From: UBA8941 sp963780545
GTDB lineage: Archaea > Thermoproteota > Bathyarchaeia > TCS64
NCBI GenBank assembly: GCA_963780545.1
Contig: CAWACK010000010.1
Location: 310,001 to 374,000, forward strand
DNA: 64,000 nucleotides
Reading direction: 5' to 3'
Made by a program: the position numbers and the translations under genes. The notes under the pieces were generated by a model. It was not told the DNA's origin, made no database searches, and was given only the letters and a program-made list of their open reading frames with translations. Below are positions 1-7,554 of the stretch, piece by piece. Numbering within the stretch: the first letter of the stretch is position 1; each line of letters starts with the position of its first letter.

Positions 1-72
1 GCTTGCGGATCACCAAGCGGAAGAGTATAAACGTGAGACATTACTACCACCGCGTACACGACCGCTGTCTCA

Positions 73-651
73 TTAACCAATTATCGCCGTCATACTCTTG
101 CTCCAGGTTTCATGGACTTTTTTTTCATCAAATCCCGCATAAAGCTGAGTAATCATCTCCCAGTAAAGCGCAAGAACGATATTAGCTAAAACATAAGCAT
201 CCACGTTGCCTCTTATTGTTTTATCATCTATCTGACTCTGTAAAAAAACCTGTAAAGACTTGAGGTCTTTTTCACGCTCTTCCCTCAATATCTTAGTTAA
301 ATCCTCATCGTGAGGAGATAATTTTACAATATCAATGCTGGTGTGTATAAACTCCTTTAAGAGGTCAATTTTCCAGTTAACTATTCCACCTAAAGCTCCC
401 ACGTAATCATGATTATTCAAGGAAGTCTGGAGAGTGTCCCTAAGTTTCTGGTTAGCGGATATAGCTATTATATTAAAAATATCCTTCTTACTATCGAAGT
501 ATGAATAGAGTGTGGCCTTAGTGACCCCTATTTCTTTGGCGATGTCATCCATACTTGTATCCTGATATCCTTTTTCAGAAAATATTTTGGTGGCCGCCTG
601 AATGATTCTGGTTCTGGCTACCTCCTTGTATTCAGGAACTACTTTCGGCAT
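73..651 (-). CDS. TetR/AcrR family transcriptional regulator
   Basis: This 192-residue protein has a TetR-type N-terminal helix-turn-helix at about residues 12-60, including the run TRIIQAATKIFSEKGY followed by DIAKEIGVTKATLYSYFDSK. The C-terminal half is variable and would bind the ligand. Length is usual for the family. It is transcribed divergently from an ABC-2 exporter, with an inverted repeat between them, so it probably represses that exporter (inference). The inducer cannot be read from the sequence. Confidence 0.93.
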   Translation of the reverse strand: MPKVVPEYKEVARTRIIQAATKIFSEKGYQDTSMDDIAKEIGVTKATLYSYFDSKKDIFNIIAISANQKLRDTLQTSLNNHDYVGALGGIVNWKIDLLKEFIHTSIDIVKLSPHDEDLTKILREEREKDLKSLQVFLQSQIDDKTIRGNVDAYVLANIVLALYWEMITQLYAGFDEKKVHETWSKSMTAIIG

Positions 652-721
652 ATCTTATCCTGAGTATTATTTTGTTCCGCGAATATAAATACAAAACGGT
701 AAGTTTATAATAATAACCATA

Positions 722-739
722 AGTATAGTAATACATACT
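722..739. promoter_or_regulatory. Inverted-repeat operator candidate between tetR-like gene and ABC exporter
   Basis: An 18-bp imperfect palindrome with outer arms AGTAT and ATACT lies in the AT-rich divergent promoter region. A TATA-like stretch (TTTATAATAATAA) lies just upstream of it. Its size and position suit a TetR dimer controlling the exporter and perhaps its own gene. Binding is inferred from context only. Confidence 0.45.
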
Positions 740-763
740 CTTGGTTGGCAGCAGGTGACTCGT

Positions 764-1672
764 ATGTCTGAAGTTATTAAAACGCAGAATCTGACAAAAC
801 AGTTCGGAAACCTAAAGGCAGTTGATCAACTTTCAATCACGCTCAACAGGGGAGAGATATACGGCTTCCTTGGACTGAACGGAGCAGGAAAAACAACTAC
901 TATCCGAATGCTGCTCGGGATGATCAACCCAACCCGAGGGACAGTTAGCCTATTCGGTGAGCAGGTGTCCTCTGGTTCTAACTCGTTGTGGTCACATGTC
1001 GGCTACTTAGTTGAACGACCAACGGCTTACCCCGAGCTAACGGTTCGCGAGAATCTGGAGGTCACATGCAGACTATATCTGATGCATAACCGAGAAGCAG
1101 CAGATACGGTAATCGAAAAAATGGGTCTGACTGCTTTTGCAGGCCAACGAGCTCAAACGCTGTCAACTGGGAATCTTCAACGCCTCGGGTTAGCGAAGGC
1201 GCTCATCAACAAACCAGACCTGCTTATCCTCGATGAGCCATCAAATGGTTTGGACCCAGCGGGGATCGTTGAAGTGCGAAAAATGCTTCTTAGCATGGCA
1301 AATGATGGTACAACAATTTTCATGTCGTCACACATCCTTAGCGAGGTAAATCGAATCGCGACACGAATAGGAATAATCCACAAAGGGGTACTGATAGAGG
1401 AAATCAATGCCACGGATCTAGAGAAGCAATCTCAGCAAACGCTGGTTATTCAAACCCGTGATAACAAGTCAGCCCACAGGTACCTTCAATCCACTGGACT
1501 AGAGGTCGAACTGGATGGCGATATCAAGGTATCAGGTCAGGAAGCTGTAGACTACCCTGACAAGATAGCATCACTGCTTGTAAACGCGGGGTATCCCCCA
1601 ATGTCACTTAGAGTCGATCAGCGGGACCTAGAAGCGCACTTTCTGCAACTGGTTGAACCGGAGGAGATCTAA
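764..1672 (+). CDS. ABC-2 type exporter, ATP-binding subunit
   Basis: This is the nucleotide-binding subunit of an ABC-2 (drug, lipid or Na+ type) exporter. Walker A is GLNGAGKTTT near residue 40, the signature is LSTGNLQR (a variant of LSGGQ), and Walker B is LLILDEPSNGLDPAG. A C-terminal extension of about 80 residues is typical of this class. An in-frame GTG at 755 is possible, but ATG 764 sits five bases after an AGGTGA ribosome-binding site and is preferred. The permease gene follows after two bases, so the two genes form an operon. The substrate is unknown. Confidence 0.93.
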   Translation: MSEVIKTQNLTKQFGNLKAVDQLSITLNRGEIYGFLGLNGAGKTTTIRMLLGMINPTRGTVSLFGEQVSSGSNSLWSHVGYLVERPTAYPELTVRENLEVTCRLYLMHNREAADTVIEKMGLTAFAGQRAQTLSTGNLQRLGLAKALINKPDLLILDEPSNGLDPAGIVEVRKMLLSMANDGTTIFMSSHILSEVNRIATRIGIIHKGVLIEEINATDLEKQSQQTLVIQTRDNKSAHRYLQSTGLEVELDGDIKVSGQEAVDYPDKIASLLVNAGYPPMSLRVDQRDLEAHFLQLVEPEEI

Positions 1673-1673
1673 G

Positions 1674-2453
1674 ATGATGAAAGGCTTCACCAGCGCGCTT
1701 TGGACCGAGGTTCTAAAGGTTAAAAGATCAAGAATTCCCCAGTTTATAGCCATAGGCTTCGCTTTGCTGCCATTGGTAGCAGCATTTTTCATGGTTATAA
1801 TGAAGAACCCTGAAGGGGCTCGCCGGCTAGGCATAATCGGCGTTAAGGCGCAGATTATGGTGGGTACTGTAGATTGGTCGGGGTACATCGAAGTAATCTC
1901 TCAGGGAATTGTAGTGGGTATTCTGTTCAATGGATTGATGGGGAGTTGGATGTTTGGTCGTGAGTACGCTGATCGTACTGTGAAGGATCTCCTTGCTTTA
2001 CCCACCTCACGTTCAATAATCGTTGCTGCAAAGTATACAGTATTCGCTTTCTGGTCGCTTCTAATGGTTGTACTAGTTTTAATGCTCGGGATGTTTTTAG
2101 GATTTATAGTAAATTTACCTGGTTTCTCGACGGATATAATTCTGCGAGGAGCGTCAACGATTCTTGGGGTTGGAGTCATGAATATTCTTTTGATTACCCC
2201 AATCACGTTTCTCGCATATGCAGGGAAAGGTTACCTTCCCTCCATGGGTTTTACGATTCTAATGCTAGCGTTAGCGCAGATCTCAAACATAATCGGTTAC
2301 GGCATGTATTTCCCATATGCAATTCCTGCACTTTTCAGCCAGGGAAGCGTAAGTGACACTCTAAGTATGGTCAGCTATCTAATTATCCTGATAACATGCT
2401 TGGGTGGCGCGATTTGTACTTCTGCGTGGTTCAAGTACGCTGACCAGATATAG
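1674..2453 (+). CDS. ABC-2 type transporter permease
   Basis: A membrane protein of about 259 residues from ATG 1674 (MMKGFTSALWTEV), with around six hydrophobic segments. It has the ABC-2 layout: a long soluble loop after the first helix, then a helix block containing GREYADRTVKDLLALP, a motif typical of these permeases. The ATPase stop codon lies just before the start, and a GGAGG ribosome-binding site lies within the ATPase end. It should pair with the upstream ATPase. The substrate is unknown. Confidence 0.9.
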   Translation: MMKGFTSALWTEVLKVKRSRIPQFIAIGFALLPLVAAFFMVIMKNPEGARRLGIIGVKAQIMVGTVDWSGYIEVISQGIVVGILFNGLMGSWMFGREYADRTVKDLLALPTSRSIIVAAKYTVFAFWSLLMVVLVLMLGMFLGFIVNLPGFSTDIILRGASTILGVGVMNILLITPITFLAYAGKGYLPSMGFTILMLALAQISNIIGYGMYFPYAIPALFSQGSVSDTLSMVSYLIILITCLGGAICTSAWFKYADQI

Positions 2454-2577
2454 CAAATCTGAAACTAGTGGGTCGCACCTATTTTTTAAGTCACACAATT
2501 TGTATTTGCGTTTTAAATCTATCCTTTATAGAGGTTGGTTTAAAAGAAAGATTTTACAAAAAAGAAGGGACCATACT

Positions 2578-2769
2578 ATGGAGACGAAAAACATACTGAT
2601 CTTCGGTGTCTGGGCATTCGTCATTGTGATTACAATCATGCTTTTCTGGAGAGGGCAATTATCAGTAGCAGGCATAGGTGGACCTTTTGTGGCCTCCTTT
2701 TTAGTATTTATAGCTGCGATGATTTTTAGCTACATTTTAATGATGAACCCAAATAAAAAAGAAGTTTAG
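2578..2769 (+). CDS. Small two-helix membrane protein
   Basis: A 63-residue protein starting METKNILIFGVWAF, with two strong hydrophobic stretches (about residues 6-23 and 33-54) and a lysine-rich tail. It lies about 120 bp behind the ABC permease in the same direction and may belong to the exporter operon. An upstream in-frame extension exists but is low in coding character, so ATG 2578 is chosen. I do not recognise the family. Confidence 0.6.
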   Translation: METKNILIFGVWAFVIVITIMLFWRGQLSVAGIGGPFVASFLVFIAAMIFSYILMMNPNKKEV

Positions 2770-2780
2770 CGCGCGCGACG

Positions 2781-2921
2781 ATGCAAATTTCGAAACTTGT
2801 GAACGTCAGCGGAGTAATCTACATACTAGCTTCACTAATCGGCAGATTCCACGGCATACGCACTGCACACGCGTTATCGTATCAAAGATTTGCGCGCGCT
2901 CAAGCCTCGCGAAGCCCATAG
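2781..2921 (+). CDS. Possible 46-residue ORF, weak
   Basis: An ATG-initiated ORF (MQISKLVNVSGVIYILASL...) lies in the 215-bp gap after the small membrane protein. It has one short hydrophobic stretch and an Arg-rich tail. The gap also holds two GCGCGC-rich patches, at about 2769 and 2891. There is no family match or clear ribosome-binding site, so it may be chance. Confidence 0.2.
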   Translation: MQISKLVNVSGVIYILASLIGRFHGIRTAHALSYQRFARAQASRSP

Positions 2922-2984
2922 AAGGTGGATTAAAACACCCGCAAATGATATCAGCAATAAACGATAAATCCAAATCAGGTATAG

Positions 2985-3368
2985 ATGAGCGAAAAAAAAC
3001 CAGATACCGAAGCGGTACAAGCTAAAACAAAACAACTACTAAATACGCAGTTGACAACCTCGCAAACCTACTGGGTTCTTTATAGCATCAACAGAAGACC
3101 CATCGAGGATTCAATCTACCACGTCAAGGAATACTCAACTGACATACCCGAGCTAACTAAGCCCGACGATAAGGAGAATCTAATAAACGCCCTGAAACGG
3201 TTTAAAAAAAATATAGCCCCTAAGATACTAAAACAACACAAAGATGCGGTAAAAATTACCGTTCTCAGGACATATCTTGATTGTACTGAAGCGGAGAAAG
3301 ACGCAAAGAACTACAATAATCAATACACAGAATCGAAGAAAATTAACCCGAGAACTCAATCAACCTAG
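2985..3368 (+). CDS. Hypothetical protein, charged, 127 aa
   Basis: An unrecognised, hydrophilic, Lys/Asp/Glu-rich protein with no signal peptide, membrane helix or cysteine motif. The N-terminal part is Gln/Thr-rich (KTKQLLNTQLTTSQTYW). It sits in an orphan-gene patch between the ABC operon and the Cas1 element. Coding is supported by length and an amino-acid composition like that of neighbouring orphan genes. It could be a relic or cargo of an earlier mobile element. Confidence 0.5.
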   Translation: MSEKKPDTEAVQAKTKQLLNTQLTTSQTYWVLYSINRRPIEDSIYHVKEYSTDIPELTKPDDKENLINALKRFKKNIAPKILKQHKDAVKITVLRTYLDCTEAEKDAKNYNNQYTESKKINPRTQST

Positions 3369-3422
3369 CATTAGACTGGTTGAATATACGTCATCCCGCA
3401 GCTCATGCTGTTATCAAAAAGT

Positions 3423-3539
3423 ATGGCGTTACGAAAAGCCATACCGAAGCGCGCACACGCATTAGCACACGTACTAGCTAAGGGTGAGATAACCACGGAG
3501 CAGTATGAAGAGGCTCTCAAAGTTCTCAGGGAGTTATAA
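3423..3539 (+). CDS. Small basic/helical protein, 38 aa (SHOCT-like tail)
   Basis: A short ORF reading MALRKAIPKRAHALAHVL and ending KGEITTEQYEEALKVLREL. The end resembles the short C-terminal oligomerisation helix pair (SHOCT-like, 'kGeIteeEyee...L') seen at the ends of many prokaryotic proteins. It may be a free-standing small protein or the surviving tail of a degraded gene. An in-frame ATG also exists at 3405. The resemblance is by eye only. Confidence 0.35.
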   Translation: MALRKAIPKRAHALAHVLAKGEITTEQYEEALKVLREL

Positions 3540-3595
3540 TCACTCACGAGTGCACGTACGAGACAACTGTTTAAAACCGTAAGATTCACTGTTAA

Positions 3596-4258
3596 TTGAT
3601 GTTTGATCCGTTGAAGCTCCGTCATGCATTCAAAGTTTTCCCGAAAAAATACATGAAGGATTTCAATGATTTTTGGGTCTGGAAAAATAAGGTTGAGAAT
3701 CAAGAAACCTCAATTCTAGATGACGAATACATCGAGACCACGCACACAATGATCTATAAAATTTTGAAAGGATGGCAGACATATAGTCCAGTGATTAACT
3801 CCGATCCCTCGAAAACACTGAAAATATCATTGAAGAACATGAGAAACGATTACGACCTGATAAGAAACTACACTCTTCTTAACTTCAAAGATATCCCCGG
3901 ATTTAAGCTCCGGATGATATGGCATGAACTTGGCCGGGTCAAGGAATATGAGGGAGAAACAAACGAGGGGGGAGATTATTATGCTATTGCAGTTACGAAG
4001 CCTCTCCTGCTTTTATGGGGTCAGACGTTAGCCTTCGATACGAGGGTGAGAGGAAACCTTCCTCGGAGACTCGGCGTTTCGGCGCATGATTTCAGGATGG
4101 GTTTTTCGAAGTGGTATGGAGTGTTGTCATCTTTGAGTGTTGAATTTAATGAGAGTCATGAATTTATCAAAGAGGTTCAAATGAAATCTAAGGAATTCTA
4201 CGGAGAAGCCGCTACTATCCCATATGGAAGATTCTTGGACATCTACTTTTGGATATAA
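3596..4258 (+). CDS. Hypothetical protein, 220 aa
   Basis: An unrecognised soluble protein rich in aromatic residues (for example FNDFWVWKNK and GMIWHELGRV-like stretches). There is no signal peptide, membrane segment or Cys cluster. It ends 18 bp before the palindrome into which the Cas1 element inserted, so that palindrome probably served as its transcription terminator. Base composition is intermediate between host genes and the AT-rich element. Confidence 0.6.
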   Translation: MMFDPLKLRHAFKVFPKKYMKDFNDFWVWKNKVENQETSILDDEYIETTHTMIYKILKGWQTYSPVINSDPSKTLKISLKNMRNDYDLIRNYTLLNFKDIPGFKLRMIWHELGRVKEYEGETNEGGDYYAIAVTKPLLLLWGQTLAFDTRVRGNLPRRLGVSAHDFRMGFSKWYGVLSSLSVEFNESHEFIKEVQMKSKEFYGEAATIPYGRFLDIYFWI

Positions 4259-4281
4259 AATACGAACGCTGCGTGTTTGGG

Positions 4282-4293
4282 GGATAAGACTAT
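4282..4293. repeat. Target site duplication, left copy
   Basis: GGATAAGACTAT, identical to the 12 bp at 8961-8972 and in the same orientation. It is preceded outside by TTTGGG and followed inside by GGCACACAC. Removing the element and one copy rebuilds a perfect palindrome, which supports this being a real insertion scar. Confidence 0.8.
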
Positions 4294-4355
4294 GGCACAC
4301 ACACACACTTATTCTACCTTTTTTCTTCTCTCTCTCTCTCTTTAGCATTTGTCCG

Positions 4356-4396
4356 CATCACACATTACATCTCACATCAAACATCACATCACACAT
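4356..4396. repeat. Degenerate CATCACA-type tandem repeats near left end
   Basis: Several short units (CATCACACAT, CTCACAT, CAAACAT, CACAT, CACACAT) run together just inside the left terminus. They follow a CA tract and a CT tract (4328-4342). Together they make the left 100 bp a pyrimidine- and CA-biased subterminal region. It could hold integrase binding sites (inference). Confidence 0.5.
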
Positions 4397-4464
4397 CCCT
4401 ATAAAGAGTAGTGATTGAAAAAAATAGCAAAAACTTTTAGGTTTTAAAAAATAAGTTTATTTAA

Positions 4465-4914
4465 ATGTATTTCAAAAGAGGTTTAATTCTTGGAATCGGT
4501 TTGTATCTCCTACTTCTTGGTTCCGTCCCATTAATAGGTGCAACACCGACCTATGTAGTAAGAATCACTTCTACCTCATCTTACATGATCACTATCGATT
4601 ATAATGACAGCTCTAATCAGTTCCAACGATACTTGAAATTAGATCACGGTAATCAAACTTATACAATCAATGGGGAAATTACCTATGTTTGGGTTACCGA
4701 TTCTGGTGATCCTCAGACGACGATGCAAATAATTCGAGGTAATCAAGTTCTAATCACAAAAACAGGCAGTGATGTTGTTTGGGATGCCGTTAAAGAGCCT
4801 CTGCCACCTGCTAGTATATTGGATCAAATCCCAGCATACCCTATTGTGTCTGTAATTATGGGAGTAGTATTTGGTGCGAGAATTCTCTTTAAGCGAAATC
4901 GAAAAAACAAGTAG
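4465..4914 (+). CDS. Secreted or membrane-anchored protein of the element, 149 aa
   Basis: The N-terminus (MYFKRGLILGIGLYLLLLGS) looks like a signal peptide. A Thr/Ser/Asn-rich, probably beta-structured ectodomain follows. A C-terminal transmembrane helix near residues 122-140 ends in the basic tail KRNRKNK. This is the layout of a surface protein with its C-terminus inside. No family was recognised. It overlaps the next gene by one base and runs towards cas1. As cargo of a small element it might act in surface exclusion or adhesion, but that is speculation. Confidence 0.7.
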   Translation: MYFKRGLILGIGLYLLLLGSVPLIGATPTYVVRITSTSSYMITIDYNDSSNQFQRYLKLDHGNQTYTINGEITYVWVTDSGDPQTTMQIIRGNQVLITKTGSDVVWDAVKEPLPPASILDQIPAYPIVSVIMGVVFGARILFKRNRKNK

Positions 4915-5180
4915 TGAATTTCTTAGGATTGATTAAATTAATGTCTAACGTTAATATTTCGATAACAACAAAAAGTTTCTTAGTAGTTCTCCTCTTAGTA
5001 GGTTTAGGATTAGTTTACCTCGGGCTGAGATACAACAATCTTTTATCTTTTTACTTCGGTATTGCAGTAATTTGTATTAGTTTTATTTTTTGGTTTATAG
5101 TTTACTATAATAAAATAAATAATCAACCTTATGTAAGTATGAAATATCATCCATTTTCGCATGCCATTAATAACTGTTAA
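4914..5180 (+). CDS. Small membrane protein of the element, 88 aa
   Basis: It starts at a GTG that overlaps the previous stop (TAGTG), implying translational coupling. It has two strong hydrophobic helices (about residues 22-40 and 45-65) and a short polar tail. It is convergent with cas1, and their 3' ends overlap by about four bases. The family is not recognised. Confidence 0.6.
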   Translation: MNFLGLIKLMSNVNISITTKSFLVVLLLVGLGLVYLGLRYNNLLSFYFGIAVICISFIFWFIVYYNKINNQPYVSMKYHPFSHAINNC

Positions 5181-6196
5181 TTAATCTCAGGTATTCTGGG
5201 AACCCAAGTCTTACGCTCTCCCCTAAGATATTTGGCGAATAGTTGAGCCTCTTCATTAATCAACGTATTAAATATCTGTCTCTCTCCATTTCTTATACGT
5301 GGTATCTCAAACTGTTTATTAAATAACTCGTCTATTTCCCCCATTAATTCGTCAGTCTTATAATCATTCAAATAAACTCGTTTAATCGTCTTAGCCTTAG
5401 AAATCTCCTCGATTTTAACTATAAAATTCCTCTTTTTAACCCCTTGACAGTATTTAATTAAAAAATCATCTATGATGAAGCGGTAAAGCTCCTGAAAATC
5501 ACACACTAGAGAAGGCCTCGCAAATTGAGCCGAATGTAAATAACCTAAATAGGGTTCAAGTTTAGCGTTAATTAAAGACTTATGAACCTTCCACTTCAAC
5601 ATTTCATAGCCTAAATTGAAGATGTTATTCAAACCATCGTAAGCTCGATATGTTCGCCTTCTCTCGGGTCTAATGTTTTCAGGTATCAGCTTGAAGATGC
5701 TTCGATAGTAGTGTTCAGCGTATTTACCTTCAGCGCCCGTGAAGTTGGTTCTAACCTTAACAATGTCACTTGATTCAATCAGCTTATCGGGTTTATAATT
5801 CTCCTTAATTCCCCATTTATTTAAAACTCTACTCTGTCCTTCGACCTTAGCGAGAAGAATCTGTTTTGCGACGTAATACCATTTATCGTTTTTAAAAGAC
5901 TCATATTGGCATAACTTAGTCTTGATATGGCTATCATCAAGGAGACTTCTAAGCATCGCAACGGGTTTCTTTGCCTGAGTTGCTAACACGACATCAATAT
6001 TAAATGAAGCTAAAGCTGTAAGCGCATCCACGCTGACATAATTCCCGTTTCTCATCCAGACCTCTTTAATCGTGTCTTCGCTGAATGGATATTTTTTGAC
6101 TTCGCCCCACCTATCCTTGATTAAGAAACATCCGTTCTCTATGTGGAGGTATTCTCCCCAGGTATCCATGACAAGGTTAAACCTATCTTTACCCAT
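5177..6196 (-). CDS. cas1: Cas1 endonuclease/integrase (solo Cas1, casposase-like)
   Basis: A full-length 339-residue Cas1. The N-terminal beta-rich domain contains YVSVDALTALASFNIDVV. The helical catalytic domain contains the metal-binding set E156 (in GAEGKYAEHYY), H221 (in GYLHSAQFARPSL), and D233 and E236 (in VCDFQELYRF). It ends normally with RNGERQ and NEEAQLFAKYLRGE. No C-terminal HTH extension like that of several characterised casposases is visible, and no cas2, effector genes or repeat array occur in the window. Cas1 makes staggered cuts and joins DNA ends at a target. Here it is the only recombinase candidate in an element with a target duplication, so it is probably the integrase. 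It appears to be the last gene of a minus-strand operon. Confidence 0.93.
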   Translation of the reverse strand: MGKDRFNLVMDTWGEYLHIENGCFLIKDRWGEVKKYPFSEDTIKEVWMRNGNYVSVDALTALASFNIDVVLATQAKKPVAMLRSLLDDSHIKTKLCQYESFKNDKWYYVAKQILLAKVEGQSRVLNKWGIKENYKPDKLIESSDIVKVRTNFTGAEGKYAEHYYRSIFKLIPENIRPERRRTYRAYDGLNNIFNLGYEMLKWKVHKSLINAKLEPYLGYLHSAQFARPSLVCDFQELYRFIIDDFLIKYCQGVKKRNFIVKIEEISKAKTIKRVYLNDYKTDELMGEIDELFNKQFEIPRIRNGERQIFNTLINEEAQLFAKYLRGERKTWVPRIPEIN

Positions 6197-6204
6197 TTTT
6201 TACC

Positions 6205-6293
6205 CACTACTTTGACCAAATTAGGAGCATCTTTAATAGCGTATAAAAGATTCGATTCTCGGGGCTGACCCTTAACTCACTACTTTGACCAAA
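6205..6293. promoter_or_regulatory. 16-bp direct repeat pair upstream of cas1
   Basis: CACTACTTTGACCAAA occurs perfectly at 6205-6220 and 6278-6293, 73 bp start to start. The first copy ends about 9 bp upstream of the cas1 start codon. Each copy contains the near-palindrome TTTGACCAAA. The 57 bp between the copies holds a TATA-like AT stretch. A repressor operator controlling cas1 is the simplest reading. A minimal repeat-spacer unit is a remote alternative. Confidence 0.5.
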
Positions 6294-6341
6294 AGAAAAT
6301 GGGTTTTTGGGTCGCCCCACCTTTTGGATTAAAATAACATT

Positions 6342-6641
6342 TTACATTATGTTTAATGCCTCAGCACATTCGAGGTGGTAATATGCTTCATGGCAACCTC
6401 GACGGCTGTTTATTAGCCTTGAAATAATCTCCTCCCCGTAGATAAACTGCTTATTGCAGTGAACACACCTAAGCTCTAATCCCTGTCTCCTCGGCTCATA
6501 CGGGATTCTTTTAGCCATGATTTTTCCAGCCGTGAACCTAATCCGGAGTGCAACCCGCAGTTGATTCCACGTTATGTCCTCCCGCGCCGGATTGACTGCA
6601 GGCACGGCACCATTCCGTAGGCTCATAGCTGTCTCTTTCAA
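6342..6641 (-). CDS. Zinc-binding treble-clef-like small protein, 99 aa
   Basis: The C-terminal half has a Cys/His cluster: C59-x2-C62 (CVHC), C83-H84 (GCHEAYY), then H89-x2-C92 (HLEC). This resembles LIM, PHD or treble-clef metal sites that handle host intake of nucleic acids or proteins. The N-terminus is basic. The start is TTG 6641, directly after the previous stop, or ATG five codons later (MSLRNG). It lies between the 171-aa unknown and cas1 in the element operon. The specific function is unknown. Confidence 0.6.
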   Translation of the reverse strand: MKETAMSLRNGAVPAVNPAREDITWNQLRVALRIRFTAGKIMAKRIPYEPRRQGLELRCVHCNKQFIYGEEIISRLINSRRGCHEAYYHLECAEALNIM

Positions 6642-7158
6642 TCATTTTCCTAATCTCAACCCCTTTTTGGAGTAACCTGTTTCGTAGAATAAGGTATAAA
6701 AAGTGTGTTCACTGGTCGGTCTATCTGATTTATTGTTATATATCTCGTAAATTGTATCCCTGTTATTTGTTCTATCCTCTTTATTGCTTAACCTCAGTAT
6801 CGCTTCGTGTCTCTGAAAGGCGTATCTAACAAATAACGGGTCGATTAGCTCGGTATCAATTAATATGTGCATTAGCTCTTTAAACGATACAACGGTTAAG
6901 CATGTGGCTCCGTAGCTTCCCTCTTTATCCGATAATACGCGTATCGTCCCGAGGTTGTATTTAGTTTGAACGTCGCTTAATGCGGTTATGGCTTCGTTTA
7001 GCGTGCAGTCGTCTAAATCCCATAAGATGATGTGTTTACTGTAGTCCTCGTTTATTCTTGAGCTTATTCCCCCTACTTTTTGGTATCTTGATAAATTGAG
7101 ATAAAATACCCTGTTAAAGAATTTCTCTTCTTATCTCAACTCTGTCGAGGAGGCTCAT
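6642..7158 (-). pseudogene. Unidentified element gene of about 171 aa, interrupted by a frameshift
   Basis: A reading frame starting MSLLDRVEIRRE at ATG 7158 overlaps the stop of the preceding gene (ATGA), a classic coupled start, but hits a stop after 14 codons. Dropping one base in the AAA run at about 7117 joins it to an open frame that continues to 6642. Conserved-looking stretches are HIILWDLDDCTLNEAI, TIRVLSDKEGSYGATCLTVV and DPLFVRYAFQRHEAILRL. The DxD pair and the later SDKEGSYG might recall a primase- or nuclease-like fold, but I cannot assign a family. Only the last 76 codons (from ATG 6872) are translatable without the fix. Confidence 0.6.
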
Positions 7159-7553
7159 TTCCTCTTCTTCTCCGCTAGTTTCTTCGAATATTCGCGGGTC
7201 GCAGATTCCTTCTCCGCTCTTCTGAGGCTGACCCTTCTATCTTTCTCGGATTCGCTTACTCCCCGAGGCTTGACTTTTGCGCCCGTGCTGACGAAGCGTC
7301 CGTTTGTAACGTTTTTCCAAGCGGTTATTCTTCTGCCATTTCTCAGGTATTGGATTTGGAGGTAGGGCTCTATGCCGTGTTTCTGGGCTTCGATGCCAAG
7401 GGCCCTATTTTGTCTATTGGTTACGGGTTTTCTATGCCGATTGCCCCAATTACGGAAAATATCCTGCAATTCAGTAAAGTTCTTCACGTGCTTCTTAGAT
7501 TCGGGCATACGTTTGTAAACGGGGCCAAAATCACTAGGGTTTGTTAACGGCAT
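7155..7553 (-). CDS. Basic hypothetical protein, 132 aa
   Basis: A strongly basic protein (many Arg/Lys, ending KKLAEKKRK) with a Gln/Arg-rich middle and a Lys/Glu-rich coiled tail. It starts one base after the ATPase stop and overlaps the following gene by ATGA, so it is in the middle of the element operon. The charge suggests nucleic-acid binding. No family was recognised. Confidence 0.65.
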   Translation of the reverse strand: MPLTNPSDFGPVYKRMPESKKHVKNFTELQDIFRNWGNRHRKPVTNRQNRALGIEAQKHGIEPYLQIQYLRNGRRITAWKNVTNGRFVSTGAKVKPRGVSESEKDRRVSLRRAEKESATREYSKKLAEKKRK

Positions 7554-7554
7554 C

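Noticed and set aside
4297..4342. CA and CT tracts as simple microsatellites only
   Set aside because: The CA tract is mirrored by a GT tract at 8951-8960 exactly beside the duplicated 12 bp, so it is treated as the element terminus.
6241..6275. tRNA-like stretch (GATTCGATTCTCGGGG)
   Set aside because: No acceptor stem or anticodon arm can be folded around it. No tRNA was found anywhere in the window.
6205..6293. Possible two-repeat CRISPR unit beside cas1
   Set aside because: Only two 16-bp copies with a 57-bp gap, in the promoter position of cas1, with no further repeats or leader; an operator pair is a simpler reading.
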